From positions 22,825 through 86,824 of the forward strand of contig CANQRM010000013.1 of assembly GCA_947626265.1 (NCBI GenBank): a DNA stretch of 64,000 nucleotides, read 5' to 3'. The notes beneath the pieces are model-generated. The model was not told the DNA's origin. It saw only the letters and a program-made list of their open reading frames with translations, and searched no databases. Origin of the DNA: an uncultured Oscillospiraceae bacterium. Its GTDB lineage: Bacteria; Bacillota; Clostridia; Oscillospirales; Oscillospiraceae. The translations under genes and the position numbers were made by a program. This document shows, one piece after another, positions 52,601 through 61,251 of the stretch. Position 1 is the first letter of the stretch. Every line of letters begins with the position of its first letter.

Positions 52601-53212
52601 TCAGGCGTCTTTATCCGGCTGCTGGCCGTCGTGGGCAAGCCACTTGCATTCGCCCAGTTCCATGTCGGTGAACACGGCCTGGAAGGAGGAATCCTCCGGG
52701 CTGCAGGCATAGACGCCGAAGCGGACCGGGCCGGCCGCTTCCCACATATGGCACACCCGCATCTGGGAAAAGCGCACGCCGTCAGCGGAACACTCGATGC
52801 AAAAATCGTCCTCCCTCCGGCTCAGGCGGTACCACATGGATTTGACAGAGGCATTGATTTCGGTCGTCGCCCAGTCCGAATAACCGTGGTTCGTGACCAC
52901 GCTGCCCAGGTGCTGGAACCGGTCGTTTTCATACTCGATGGAGCCCTTGAGCCAGTTCTCGCTGTCCAGGTACAGCACCACGCCGCACTGGTCGAAGCGG
53001 TGGTGGGCGCTTTCAAACTCTGTTTTCACCGTGAAGGAGAAAAACTTCTCATCGGTGCCCATCTGAAAGACCGGGGCGTTATCGTTGCGGAAGTGATAAT
53101 AGGTCCGCTGCCACAGGTCCGTGTGGGGCTTCGTGACCACCTCGATGCGGCCGTCTTTGATAACACAGGACTCCGGCTCCCGCGTCCACTCCCATTTGGT
53201 GAAGTCGATCAT
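52601..53212 (-). CDS. DUF1349 (concanavalin-like) domain protein
   Basis: The 203-residue protein is a single DUF1349 domain of the concanavalin-like jelly-roll type, with WQRTYYHFRNDNAPVFQ, CGVVLYLDSENWLKGSIEYE and MWYRLSRREDDFCIE. Family members, such as those called regulation of enolase 1, have unclear functions, possibly carbohydrate binding. It has no signal peptide, so it should be cytosolic. The start at 53212 has AGGAG seven bases upstream. It is in the redox gene cluster. Confidence 0.85.
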   Translation of the reverse strand: MIDFTKWEWTREPESCVIKDGRIEVVTKPHTDLWQRTYYHFRNDNAPVFQMGTDEKFFSFTVKTEFESAHHRFDQCGVVLYLDSENWLKGSIEYENDRFQHLGSVVTNHGYSDWATTEINASVKSMWYRLSRREDDFCIECSADGVRFSQMRVCHMWEAAGPVRFGVYACSPEDSSFQAVFTDMELGECKWLAHDGQQPDKDA

Positions 53213-53226
53213 GTTTTTTCTCCTTT

Positions 53227-54081
53227 TTACCGTCTGCCCAGGGCGAATTTGCCCGCCCGCATGGAGGCGATGACGCCCCCGTCGATGAGAAGGTCTGTGC
53301 CGGTGATGAACCCCGCGTCCGGCCCCAGCAGGAACGCCCCCGCCGCCGCGATCTCGTCTATGGTGCCCGTGCGCCGGGCCGGGGAGGCGTCGATCATGCC
53401 CTGGTAGGTGTTGCCGGGGGCGTTGAACTCGTCGTAGGCCAAGGGCGTGACGATGATGCCGGGGCTCAGGGTGTTGATGCGGGCCCGGCGCTGGCTCCAG
53501 GTAGTGGCGGCCGCCGCCTGGACCCGGAGCTGGTTGGCCCGCTTCGCCACAATATAGGCCGCGCCGGAAGAGCCCGTCTTGCTCCCGTCCAGGCAAGGCA
53601 GGGACGCAAGCTCCGCCGATGGCGTCATGGCCAGGGCCTGCTCGTCCTCTTTCGTGAGGGCCGAGGGCATATACCCGGTCTGGCTGGCCACTACCAACCC
53701 CGCTCCGCCGGGAGCCATCACCACGCCGAAGGCGTCGATGGCGTAGGCGGTGCCGATCAGGTCCAAGGCGATGATATGTTCCGGCTTAGCCTGGCTGGGG
53801 GATGCTCCCGCCGTCATCACAAAGGTCTTGACCGGTCCCAGGGAGGCGGCCTTTTCCGCAAAGGCTTTCAGAGAAGCCGGGTCGCAGGCGTCCACGATGT
53901 GGGTGGTCACGTCATAGCCGCTGTACTGAAGATCATGGCTCACCCGCTCCAAAGCTTTTTCGCTGATGTCGCCCAGGAGTATCTTTTTGCCCGCCGCCAC
54001 ACGCCGGACGATGGCGGTGCCCATGGCTCCCGCGCCCAGCAGGACCACTACGTCTTTGTTCTCGTTCCGATCCAATATCAT
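53227..54081 (-). CDS. Short-chain dehydrogenase/reductase family protein
   Basis: The 284-residue protein has the Rossmann motif VLLGAGAMGTAI, a Tyr-Lys pair in AAYIVAKRAN and NTLSPGIIVTPL, with a C-terminal DGG typical for SDR enzymes. The glycine motif (GAGAMG) is slightly different from the usual TGxxxGxG. Its substrate is unknown. The start at 54081 has AAAGGAG upstream. It lies 13 bases behind the aldo/keto reductase gene. Confidence 0.9.
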   Translation of the reverse strand: MILDRNENKDVVVLLGAGAMGTAIVRRVAAGKKILLGDISEKALERVSHDLQYSGYDVTTHIVDACDPASLKAFAEKAASLGPVKTFVMTAGASPSQAKPEHIIALDLIGTAYAIDAFGVVMAPGGAGLVVASQTGYMPSALTKEDEQALAMTPSAELASLPCLDGSKTGSSGAAYIVAKRANQLRVQAAAATTWSQRRARINTLSPGIIVTPLAYDEFNAPGNTYQGMIDASPARRTGTIDEIAAAGAFLLGPDAGFITGTDLLIDGGVIASMRAGKFALGRR

Positions 54082-54094
54082 ACCGTTTTCTCCT

Positions 54095-55210
54095 TTACTT
54101 CTCCAGCATTTCCGCACATTGGGCAAGATACTTGGTGATGGGCAAATGCTGGGGGCAGGCCCCCTCGCACTGCCTGCAGCCGACGCAGTCGCTGGCGCGG
54201 TGACCCTCCCCCGCCGCGGCGGCGTATGCCTCCTTCGCCTGGGCCATCTGGCCGTTTCCAAGCTGCATGTTGGCGGCGGCGAAGATGTCCGGGATGGGTA
54301 TCTGCTTCGGGCAGCCGTCTGTGCAGTAGTGACACGCCGTACAGGGAATGGTCGAAGAATGGCCCAATATGCGCTGGGCTTCCCGGATGATGTCCTGCTC
54401 GTCCTCGTTCAGCGGCTGAAAATCCTTCATGTAGGAGAGGTTGTCCTCCATCTGAGCTATGCTGCTCATGCCGGAGAGCACCGTCAGGATGCCGTCCAGG
54501 CTGGCCACGAAGCGGATGGCCCAGGACGCCGGGGAGGCAGCGGGGGCATAGTCTGTGAACAGCTTCTTCACCGCCGCGGGCGGGTCTGCCAGATTGCCGC
54601 CCTTCACCGGCTCCATGACCACGATGCTCTTACCGTGTTTCCGGGCTATCTCATAGTTGGCCCTTGATGTCACCTTGGGGTTCTCCCAGTCGGCGTAGTT
54701 GATCTGCAGCTGGACGAAGTCCACCTCCGGGTGGTCGGTCAGGAGCTTGTCCAGCAGTTCCGGTCCAGCGTGGAAGGAAAAGCCCAGATGCTTGATGAGC
54801 CCATCGGCCTTCTTCCGGCCCACATAGTCCCACAGGCCGAACTTATCGTATTTCTTATAGTTGTTCTCCATCAGGGCGTGGAGAAGGTAGTAGTCGAAAT
54901 ACCCCGCGCCGGTGCGCTCCAGGCTTGTATCGAACTGCTTTTTCGCCATCTTTTCCGTGGCCGCCATCATGGCGTTCAGCTTGGTGGCCAGGGTGTAGCT
55001 CTCCCGGGGATAGCGGTCCACCAGGGCCTTTTTGATGTCCGATTCGGAGGAACCGTACACATAGGCGGTGTCAAAGTAGGTAAAGCCCGCCGCCAGGAAC
55101 AGGTCCACCATCTTCTTCACCTGCTCGATATCCGTCCTGATGCCCTTCTTGGGCAGGCGCATCAGGCCGAAGCCCAGCTTGGGCGTCTCTTTTCCAAAGT
55201 AATCAGACAT
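54095..55210 (-). CDS. Aldo/keto reductase with C-terminal 4Fe-4S domain
   Basis: The 371-residue protein has an N-terminal AKR barrel with the tetrad in YFDTAYVYG (Asp, Tyr), ATKL (Lys) and LLHAL (His). The C-terminal 80 residues have two ferredoxin-like cysteine sets (CTACHYCTDGCP and CVGCRQCEGACP) for [4Fe-4S] clusters. Such fusion proteins are common in anaerobes and probably couple carbonyl reduction to ferredoxin. Substrate is unknown. It is the first gene of the minus-strand redox cluster. Confidence 0.92.
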   Translation of the reverse strand: MSDYFGKETPKLGFGLMRLPKKGIRTDIEQVKKMVDLFLAAGFTYFDTAYVYGSSESDIKKALVDRYPRESYTLATKLNAMMAATEKMAKKQFDTSLERTGAGYFDYYLLHALMENNYKKYDKFGLWDYVGRKKADGLIKHLGFSFHAGPELLDKLLTDHPEVDFVQLQINYADWENPKVTSRANYEIARKHGKSIVVMEPVKGGNLADPPAAVKKLFTDYAPAASPASWAIRFVASLDGILTVLSGMSSIAQMEDNLSYMKDFQPLNEDEQDIIREAQRILGHSSTIPCTACHYCTDGCPKQIPIPDIFAAANMQLGNGQMAQAKEAYAAAAGEGHRASDCVGCRQCEGACPQHLPITKYLAQCAEMLEK

Positions 55211-55243
55211 GGTATGCCCTCCTTATCGATTTTACTTGATACA

Positions 55244-55272
55244 GTATAACACACGCGGGCCTGTCAGTTCAA
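55244..55272 (-). promoter_or_regulatory. Sigma-A promoter of the redox gene cluster
   Basis: On the minus strand TTGAAC (55267-55272), a 17-base spacer and TTATAC (55244-55249) precede the aldo/keto reductase gene. Confidence 0.6.
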
Positions 55273-55284
55273 TATATAAGACCC

Positions 55285-55310
55285 GGGCGGCTCCGCGTTT
55301 GGAGCCGCCC
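55285..55310 (-). terminator. Terminator of the sigma factor gene
   Basis: Ten-base GC-rich arms (55285-55294, 55301-55310) around a six-base loop lie behind the sigma factor stop. The minus strand continues GGGTCTTATATATT. Confidence 0.7.
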
Positions 55311-55326
55311 AAGTACATTTTCATAT

Positions 55327-55788
55327 TTACACCGTGAGCAGCCGTTCCAGGCGGCGCAGGCACTGGCTGTGGTAGAGCTTCACGGTGCTGTACCCCAGTC
55401 CCATCTTCCCGGCCACCTCTTTTAAGGAGAGCCCGTGGTAATAATGCAGTATCACCAGGTCCCGCTCCCGGGCGGGCAGCGCCTCCAGCGCGTCGGCCAG
55501 GCCCTCCAGCTCCGGGTCTGCCTCCGGCGCAGGAAGGGTCTCATCCAGCTCCGCCGCCGGGCGCTGAAGGCGCAGAAAGTCCGCCACCGTGTTGCGTGTG
55601 ATGGCGTATATCCAGGTGGACAGGCTGGCGCGGGATTCGTCGTAGCTGTCCAGCTGGGCATACACCTTCATGAACACCGTGGAGCAAAGGTCCTCCGCGT
55701 CCTGCTGGTTTTGGACGCGGGCGCGTATGTATCCCTGTACCTTCGGGAAGAACCGGCGGTACAGTTCTTCCCCGTCAAGCGTCGTCAT
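55327..55788 (-). CDS. ECF-type RNA polymerase sigma factor
   Basis: The 153-residue protein has sigma region 2 (RRFFPKVQGYIRARVQNQQDAEDL, SLSTWIYAITRN) and region 4 (ALPARERDLVILHYYHGLSL with KEVAGKMGLGYSTVK), without regions 1 and 3. It should direct RNA polymerase to a small stress or differentiation regulon. The start at 55788 lies inside the upstream 67-codon frame, a 14-base overlap, so translation is likely coupled. No anti-sigma factor with a membrane helix is next to it. Confidence 0.9.
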   Translation of the reverse strand: MTTLDGEELYRRFFPKVQGYIRARVQNQQDAEDLCSTVFMKVYAQLDSYDESRASLSTWIYAITRNTVADFLRLQRPAAELDETLPAPEADPELEGLADALEALPARERDLVILHYYHGLSLKEVAGKMGLGYSTVKLYHSQCLRRLERLLTV

Positions 55789-55978
55789 GCTTCGTAAGCG
55801 TCTCGCTGGGCAGGTCCGCCAGCACCTCTCCCGCCGCGGCCACCAGGCCCACATCATCGTCCGACAGGGCGCGGGCCCAATACCGCTTCTCGGTCTTATC
55901 GATCATCCCAGCCAGACGGGAGTCCGGCAAGGCCCACTGCCTGTCGAACAGCTGCCGCAGCCGCATATCCATATCCAT
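55775..55978 (-). CDS. 67-residue protein overlapping the sigma factor gene
   Basis: The ATG at 55978 has AAGGAGG eight bases upstream. The 67-residue product starts MDMDMRLRQLFDRQW, is charged, predicted helical and without membrane segments. It overlaps the sigma factor gene by 14 bases. I do not recognise a family. A small cytosolic anti-sigma or modulator role is a plausible inference from position only. Its start further upstream (55996) would put the RBS inside the gene and is less likely. Confidence 0.7.
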   Translation of the reverse strand: MDMDMRLRQLFDRQWALPDSRLAGMIDKTEKRYWARALSDDDVGLVAAAGEVLADLPSETLTKHDDA

Positions 55979-56064
55979 TCGCGCTACCTCCTTCATGAGG
56001 CTTAAATTCGTTTACTGCCTCAGTCCTTTATACGTCTGAGACGGCCAAAAAGGCTAACATAATT

Positions 56065-57726
56065 TTAAACTTCCGTGATCACCGGCAGAATCATGGGGCT
56101 TCGGCGGGTCATCTTGTAGAGATAACCGCTCAATTGGCTCTTGACCCGGCCCTTGATCTCCGCCCAGTCGTTGATGTGGGCCCGCTCGCAGGACTCGATG
56201 CTCTCGTATACCACCCGGAGCATCTGCTCTATGAGCTCGGCGTTGTCCCGGACATAGACGAAGCCCCGGGTCATGATCTCCGGCTCGCAGAGAAGGGACC
56301 CGTCCTGGGCGGACATAGTCATGACCACCACCACCATGCCGTCCTGGGCCAGGTGCTGCCGGTCCCGCATGACCACGTTCTCCACGCCGCCGTCGTCGGC
56401 GCCGTCCACCAGCACCCGCCCGGAGGGCACGGTGCCGTTTTTGGCGATGCGCTTGGCGGTCAGCTCTATCACGTCCCCCACCCCGGCGATCATGATATCC
56501 GCCGGGCGCATGCCCATCTCCTGGGCCAGGTCCCTGTGGCGGCAGAGCATCCGGTGCTCTCCGTGGACGGGGATGAAGAACCGGGGCTTCGTCAGCGCCA
56601 GCATGGTCTTCTGCTCCTGCTGGCAGGCGTGGCCGGAGACGTGGATGTCGATGCTCCGGTCGTAGATGACCTCCGCGCCCTTGGAGAAAAGCTCGTCGAT
56701 GACCTTCGTCACGGTCCGCTCGTTTCCGGGGATGGCGGAGGCGGAGATAATGACCCGGTCCCCCGCGCCGATCTTCACCTGCCGGTGCTCGGAAAAGGCC
56801 ATGCGATAGAGAGCCGACATGCTCTCGCCCTGGCTTCCCGTGGTGATAATGACCAGCTTCGCGGGATTGAGGGTGTTGATATGGTTTATATCCACCAGCA
56901 CGTCCTTGGGAACGGTGAGATAGCCCTCCTCCACCGCCAGGCGGATAACGTTCTCCATGCTCCGGCCGGTGACGCACACCTTGCGCTTATATTTATAGGC
57001 GCAGTTCACGATCTGCTGGATGCGGTGGACGTTGGAGGCGAAGGTGGTGACGATGATGCGCTTGTCGCATCCCCGGAAGAGCCGCTCCATGCTCTCGCCC
57101 ACGTGCCGCTCGGACTCGGAGTAGCCGGGCCGCTCCACGTTGGTGGAGTCGGAAAGCAGGGCCAGCACCCCCTCCTTCCCCAGCTCCGCGAACCGGTGGA
57201 AGTCGAACACGCCGCCCTCGATGGGCGTAAGGTCTATTTTGAAGTCGCCGGTGTGGATGAGGGTGCCCACCGGGGTCTTTATGGCCACCGCCACGCTGTC
57301 GGCGATGGAGTGGTTCACATGGATGAGCTCGCAGGTGAAAGCGCTGCCGACTTTGAACGTGTCCCCCGCCGAGCAGGTGATGAGCTTCACCTTGTCGGCC
57401 AGGCCGTGCTCCTCCAGCTTCAATCGCACCAGCCCCGCCGTCAGGCGGGTTGCATAGATAGGGCAGTCGATGCGGCTCATCACATAGGGCACCGCACCGA
57501 TGTGGTCCTCGTGGCCGTGGGTCAGGACCATGCCCCGGACCCTATCCTTGTTCTGCACCAGGTAGGTCACGTCCGGCACCACGGTGTCGATGCCGTACAT
57601 ATCCTCGTCGGGGAAGCCCATGCCGCAGTCCACGATCAGGATATCCTTGCCATACTCGTAAACATAGAGGTTCTTGCCGATCTCGTCCAGACCGCCAAGG
57701 GCCATGATCTTCAATTTTTGTGCCAT
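56065..57726 (-). CDS. rnj: Ribonuclease J
   Basis: RNase J is the endo- and 5'-exoribonuclease that matures and degrades RNA in Firmicutes. The 553-residue protein has the metallo-beta-lactamase motif THGHEDHIGA, the beta-CASP domain with SDSTNVERPG, HVSGHA and PVHGEHRM, and a C-terminal domain ending PVITEV. The start at 57726 (MAQKLKIMALGGLDEIGKN) is typical; the longer upstream frame is not conserved. The gene is monocistronic in appearance. Confidence 0.95.
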   Translation of the reverse strand: MAQKLKIMALGGLDEIGKNLYVYEYGKDILIVDCGMGFPDEDMYGIDTVVPDVTYLVQNKDRVRGMVLTHGHEDHIGAVPYVMSRIDCPIYATRLTAGLVRLKLEEHGLADKVKLITCSAGDTFKVGSAFTCELIHVNHSIADSVAVAIKTPVGTLIHTGDFKIDLTPIEGGVFDFHRFAELGKEGVLALLSDSTNVERPGYSESERHVGESMERLFRGCDKRIIVTTFASNVHRIQQIVNCAYKYKRKVCVTGRSMENVIRLAVEEGYLTVPKDVLVDINHINTLNPAKLVIITTGSQGESMSALYRMAFSEHRQVKIGAGDRVIISASAIPGNERTVTKVIDELFSKGAEVIYDRSIDIHVSGHACQQEQKTMLALTKPRFFIPVHGEHRMLCRHRDLAQEMGMRPADIMIAGVGDVIELTAKRIAKNGTVPSGRVLVDGADDGGVENVVMRDRQHLAQDGMVVVVMTMSAQDGSLLCEPEIMTRGFVYVRDNAELIEQMLRVVYESIESCERAHINDWAEIKGRVKSQLSGYLYKMTRRSPMILPVITEV

Positions 57727-57763
57727 GAAATAAAAATTCTCCTTGCCGTATGTAACACGCATT

Positions 57764-57783
57764 CGGACAGGTCGTCCTGTCCG
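57764..57783. repeat. Inverted repeat between recR and RNase J
   Basis: CGGACAGG (57764-57771) and CCTGTCCG (57776-57783) pair around four bases. There is no T-run, so it is not a clear terminator; it lies in the RNase J leader and might be a self-cleavage or stability site for that enzyme. Confidence 0.45.
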
Positions 57784-57832
57784 TAACAAAATATTGACTA
57801 TATCAATGGATATTATTCCTCAGGCGGCGCTT

Positions 57833-58432
57833 TTACATGTCGCGCCGGCCCTCCAACGCCCGGACCAAGGTCGCGTCGTCGGTAAATTCCAGATTGGAGC
57901 CCACGGGGATGCCGTAGGCCAGGCGGGTCACCCGCACGTCGAAGGGCTTTAAGAGCCGGGCGATATACATGGCCGTGGCGTCCCCTTCCGTGTCGGGGTT
58001 GGTGGCCATGATGACCTCTTCCACGCCCCCGGCCGCCACGCGCTTTACGAGTTCCGAGATGCGGATATCGTCAGGGCCTATGTGGCTCATGGGGGACAAC
58101 ACCCCGTGGAGGACGTGATACACGCCGTTATATTCCCGGCTCCGCTCCAGGCTCGCCACGTCCCGTGCCTCCGCCACCACGCAGATGACGGACCGGTCCC
58201 TCTTGCCGTCGGCGCACACCGAGCACAGATCCCCGTCCGTCAGATTCTGGCACACGGGGCAGGTATGTACGGTCCGGCGGGCCCGGAGGATGGTCTCGGC
58301 AAAGGCCTCCGCCTCTCCCTCCGGCAGAGCCAGCACGTGGAAGGCCAGGCGCTGGGCGCTCTTGCGTCCGATGCCGGGCAGGGCCGCGAAACGGTCTATC
58401 AGTTCTTCAAAGGATACGGGGAAAAAAGGCAT
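57833..58432 (-). CDS. recR: Recombination mediator RecR
   Basis: RecR acts with RecO/RecF to load RecA on gapped DNA. The 199-residue protein has the helix-hairpin-helix LPGIGRKSAQRLAFH, the zinc finger CPVCQNLTDGDLCSVC and a Toprim domain (VVAEARDVASLE, ATNPDTEGDATA). The start at 58432 has a reasonable site. It is not with dnaX here, but six bases after rpe. Confidence 0.96.
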   Translation of the reverse strand: MPFFPVSFEELIDRFAALPGIGRKSAQRLAFHVLALPEGEAEAFAETILRARRTVHTCPVCQNLTDGDLCSVCADGKRDRSVICVVAEARDVASLERSREYNGVYHVLHGVLSPMSHIGPDDIRISELVKRVAAGGVEEVIMATNPDTEGDATAMYIARLLKPFDVRVTRLAYGIPVGSNLEFTDDATLVRALEGRRDM

Positions 58433-58438
58433 AGCGTC

Positions 58439-59101
58439 TCACCTGCTGCGAAGTTCTTCTATGATAGCGGCGTAATCCTCGTGGCCGAAGATGGCGGAGC
58501 CCGCCACCAGCACATTGGCGCCAGCCGCCTTCACGATGGGGGCGGTGTCGGGCTTGATGCCACCGTCCACCTCCACGTCGCAGGCCGGGTTCACCTGGTC
58601 GAGCCTGCGGCGGATGGCCCTCACCTTCTCCATCTGGTCCACCATGAAGGGCTGGGCCCCGAAGCCGGGCTCCACCGTCATCACCAGCACCATGTCCAGC
58701 TCTTTGAGCCAGCTCTCCAGGGCAACGGCGGGGGTGGCCGGCCGGACGGAGAGGCCCGTCCTCACTCCATGGCTTCGTATCAGCGCCAGGGCCGAGGCGA
58801 TGTCCTCGGTCTTGTCCGATTCCAGGTGGATGGTGATATTGCTGGCCCCCGCCCTGCAGAAGGCCTCCACATAGTCGCCGGGGTTCACGATCATCAGATG
58901 CACGTCCAGAAATGCCTCCGGAAAGGCCTTATGGATGCTCTCCACCACGGGCACGCCCATGGAGATATTGGGCACGAACTGGCCGTCCATCACGTCCACG
59001 TGGATATAGTCCGCGCCGGCCTTCAGCACGGCGTCGATCTCCTCGTCCAGCCGCGTGAAGTCGGCCGCAAGAATGGATGGTGCGATCTTGATGTTTGTCA
59101 T
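58439..59101 (-). CDS. rpe: Ribulose-phosphate 3-epimerase
   Basis: Rpe interconverts ribulose 5-phosphate and xylulose 5-phosphate in the pentose phosphate pathway. The 220-residue protein has APSILAADF, HVDVMDGQFVPN, VHLMIVNPG, MTVEPGFGAQ and VDGGI. The start at 59101 agrees with homologues; its RBS (GTGGGTGA) is weak. In many Firmicutes rpe follows rsgA; here it has moved beside recR. Confidence 0.94.
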   Translation of the reverse strand: MTNIKIAPSILAADFTRLDEEIDAVLKAGADYIHVDVMDGQFVPNISMGVPVVESIHKAFPEAFLDVHLMIVNPGDYVEAFCRAGASNITIHLESDKTEDIASALALIRSHGVRTGLSVRPATPAVALESWLKELDMVLVMTVEPGFGAQPFMVDQMEKVRAIRRRLDQVNPACDVEVDGGIKPDTAPIVKAAGANVLVAGSAIFGHEDYAAIIEELRSR

Positions 59102-59261
59102 GGCATTCACCCACTGCATAATATGGTCCAGCCCCGCCGCGCGCGGCTTGGCTTTCATATAGGGGATGGGCCGGCCCGTCCGGTCTGTCCCCACCGTTTT
59201 GTCCGGGAAGGTGCCTCTGCCGGTAGTATAACATGACATGCGCCCTTCTAGCAAGTAATCC

Positions 59262-59290
59262 TTGACGGAATTGCCCAATAAGCTTAAAAT
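59262..59290 (+). promoter_or_regulatory. Sigma-A promoter of the xpaC-telA cluster
   Basis: TTGACG (59262-59267), a 17-base spacer and TAAAAT (59285-59290) lie about 35 bases before xpaC. Confidence 0.7.
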
Positions 59291-59324
59291 AAATTATAGT
59301 AGCTATTGCCAAGGAGGCGGTCCC

Positions 59325-59996
59325 ATGCGGGAAGTGAAACGAAAAAGCGCCCTGCCTGTGTATATCGCCGCGGCGGTGTTCGCGGTGTACGCCATGGTAT
59401 TCCCCCTGTACGCTTGGAGCCATTTTCTCATCGCCGCGCTGGTGACGGCGGCGGCATGGCTCATCGCGGACAAGCTCATCAAGCCCACGGTGGAATATGT
59501 CCCCGAGCCGGAGCCGGAGCCCGTGAGCTACGGCGCGAGCGTGGACGCCATCCTCGCCGAGGCGAAAAAGGCCCGCGGGGAGATGGAGAGGCTCTCCGCC
59601 TCCATCGGCGACGCCGCTGTGAAGGAGAAGATAGCGAAGCTCATCTCCCTGAGCGACGCCATCGCCCAAGACGCGGTGCAGGACGCCTCGGACGTGCCCC
59701 AGATACAGAAGTTCCAGAGCTACTTCCTCCCCTCCACCGTCCAGCTATTGGAGGCCTACGACCGCATGAGCGCTCCCGGCGTGGAGGGAGAGAACATCTC
59801 CGGCGCCAAGGGCCGCATCGCGGACATGCTCCAGACGGAGGCGGACGCCTTCCAGAAGCAGCTGGACGCGCTATATAAAAACGACGCCATGGACGTGGAC
59901 GCCGACATCAAGGTCATGGAGGACCTGCTGACCCGGGAGGGTCTGGGCAAGGCCGACAGCCTGCAGGAATTTCTCCGCAGAGCCCAGCAAAAATAA
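59325..59996 (+). CDS. XpaC-like membrane protein
   Basis: The 223-residue protein resembles XpaC (5-bromo-4-chloroindolyl phosphate hydrolysis protein). It has a basic start, two membrane segments (about 10-28 and 30-48), a PEPEPEP linker and a helical C-terminal domain (KKARGEMERLSASIGD, ISGAKGRIADMLQTEADAFQ). xpaC and telA are often paired in Firmicutes and linked to envelope or toxic-compound stress; the mechanism is unknown. The ATG at 59325 has AAGGAGG seven bases upstream. It is first in the cluster. Confidence 0.85.
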   Translation: MREVKRKSALPVYIAAAVFAVYAMVFPLYAWSHFLIAALVTAAAWLIADKLIKPTVEYVPEPEPEPVSYGASVDAILAEAKKARGEMERLSASIGDAAVKEKIAKLISLSDAIAQDAVQDASDVPQIQKFQSYFLPSTVQLLEAYDRMSAPGVEGENISGAKGRIADMLQTEADAFQKQLDALYKNDAMDVDADIKVMEDLLTREGLGKADSLQEFLRRAQQK

Positions 59997-60036
59997 CGTA
60001 AGATAAAATCAAGATAAAAGGAAAGGAACAACAATC

Positions 60037-61242
60037 ATGGCCGACGAGAAGAAATACGAGTTCAACCTGACCCTTGACCCCGGCGCTTCCGACGCGCCCG
60101 CCGCCCCTGAGGCCCCTGCCGCCACGGCCGCCGCCGTGCAGGAGGCCCCCGTCCCCGACGCTGCCGCCGTGGCCAACCAGGCCGAGGCGGAGGCCCCGGT
60201 GGAGAAGCTGGACATCGACGACCTGGCCCCCGAGGAGCAGGCCGCCGTCCGGGAATTCGCCAAGCAGATCGACATCACCAACTCCGCCCAGGTGCTGGCC
60301 TACGGCTCCGCCGCCCAGAAGAACATCGCCGAGTTCTCCGCTCAGGCGCTGGAGAAGGTGCGCACCAAGGACCTGGGCGAGGTGGGCGACATCCTCTCCG
60401 ACCTGGTGGGCCAGCTGAACGGCCTGGACATGACCGGCGAGAAGCCCAAGGGTCTGAAGGGCCTCTTTAAAAAGGCCGCCCAGAGCTTTTCCGACATGAA
60501 GGTGAAGTACGACAAGGCCGAGACCAACGTGAACAAGATCACCGAGGCCCTGAACCAGCACTGGATCACCCTCAATAAGGACATCGTCACCATGGACAAC
60601 ATGTATGAGATGAACCAGGCCTATCTCAAGGAGCTGACCATGTACATCATCGCCGGCAAGCTGCGCCTGGAGGAGCTGCGGGCCACGGAGCTGCCCGCCG
60701 TGCAGAAGAAGGCGGAGGAATCCGGCGCCCCCGAGGACGCCCAGGCCGCCAACGACTACGCCGCCATGCTGGGCCGCTTTGAGAAGAAGATACACGACCT
60801 GGAGCTGACAAGGATGATCTCCATCCAGATGGCCCCCCAGATCCGGCTCATCCAGAACAACGACTCCCTCATGGTGGAGAAGATCCAGACCGCCATCGAC
60901 AACACCATCCCCCTGTGGAAGAGCCAGATGGTCCTGGCCCTGAGCATGTACAACTCCCAGCAGGCCATGGAGGCCACCCACGAGGTCAGCGAGGTCACCA
61001 ACGAGCTGCTGCGCAAGAACGCCGCCGCTCTGCACACCGGCTCCGTGGGCGTGGCCCAGGAGGCCGAACGGGGCATCGTGGACCTGGAGACCCTGCAGGA
61101 GACCAACAAGGAGCTCATCCAGACCCTGGAGGACGTGCGCAAGATCCAGGACGACGGCCGTGCACGCCGGGCCGCCGCCGAGGCGGAGCTTGGCCGCATC
61201 GAGGGCGAGCTGAAACAAAAACTCTTAGATATGAAGGGCTGA
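60037..61242 (+). CDS. TelA-like toxic anion resistance protein
   Basis: The 401-residue cytosolic protein belongs to the TelA/KlaA family (toxic anion resistance). It has an Ala/Pro-rich N-terminus (residues 12-55), then a long helical domain with NSAQVLAYGSAAQKNIAEFS, the KGLFKKAAQSF stretch and the conserved NNDSLMVEKIQTAI region. The family helps cells resist tellurite, some bacteriocins and wall-active agents by an unknown route. It lies 40 bases behind xpaC. Confidence 0.9.
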   Translation: MADEKKYEFNLTLDPGASDAPAAPEAPAATAAAVQEAPVPDAAAVANQAEAEAPVEKLDIDDLAPEEQAAVREFAKQIDITNSAQVLAYGSAAQKNIAEFSAQALEKVRTKDLGEVGDILSDLVGQLNGLDMTGEKPKGLKGLFKKAAQSFSDMKVKYDKAETNVNKITEALNQHWITLNKDIVTMDNMYEMNQAYLKELTMYIIAGKLRLEELRATELPAVQKKAEESGAPEDAQAANDYAAMLGRFEKKIHDLELTRMISIQMAPQIRLIQNNDSLMVEKIQTAIDNTIPLWKSQMVLALSMYNSQQAMEATHEVSEVTNELLRKNAAALHTGSVGVAQEAERGIVDLETLQETNKELIQTLEDVRKIQDDGRARRAAAEAELGRIEGELKQKLLDMKG

Positions 61243-61251
61243 TAAGCCGAC

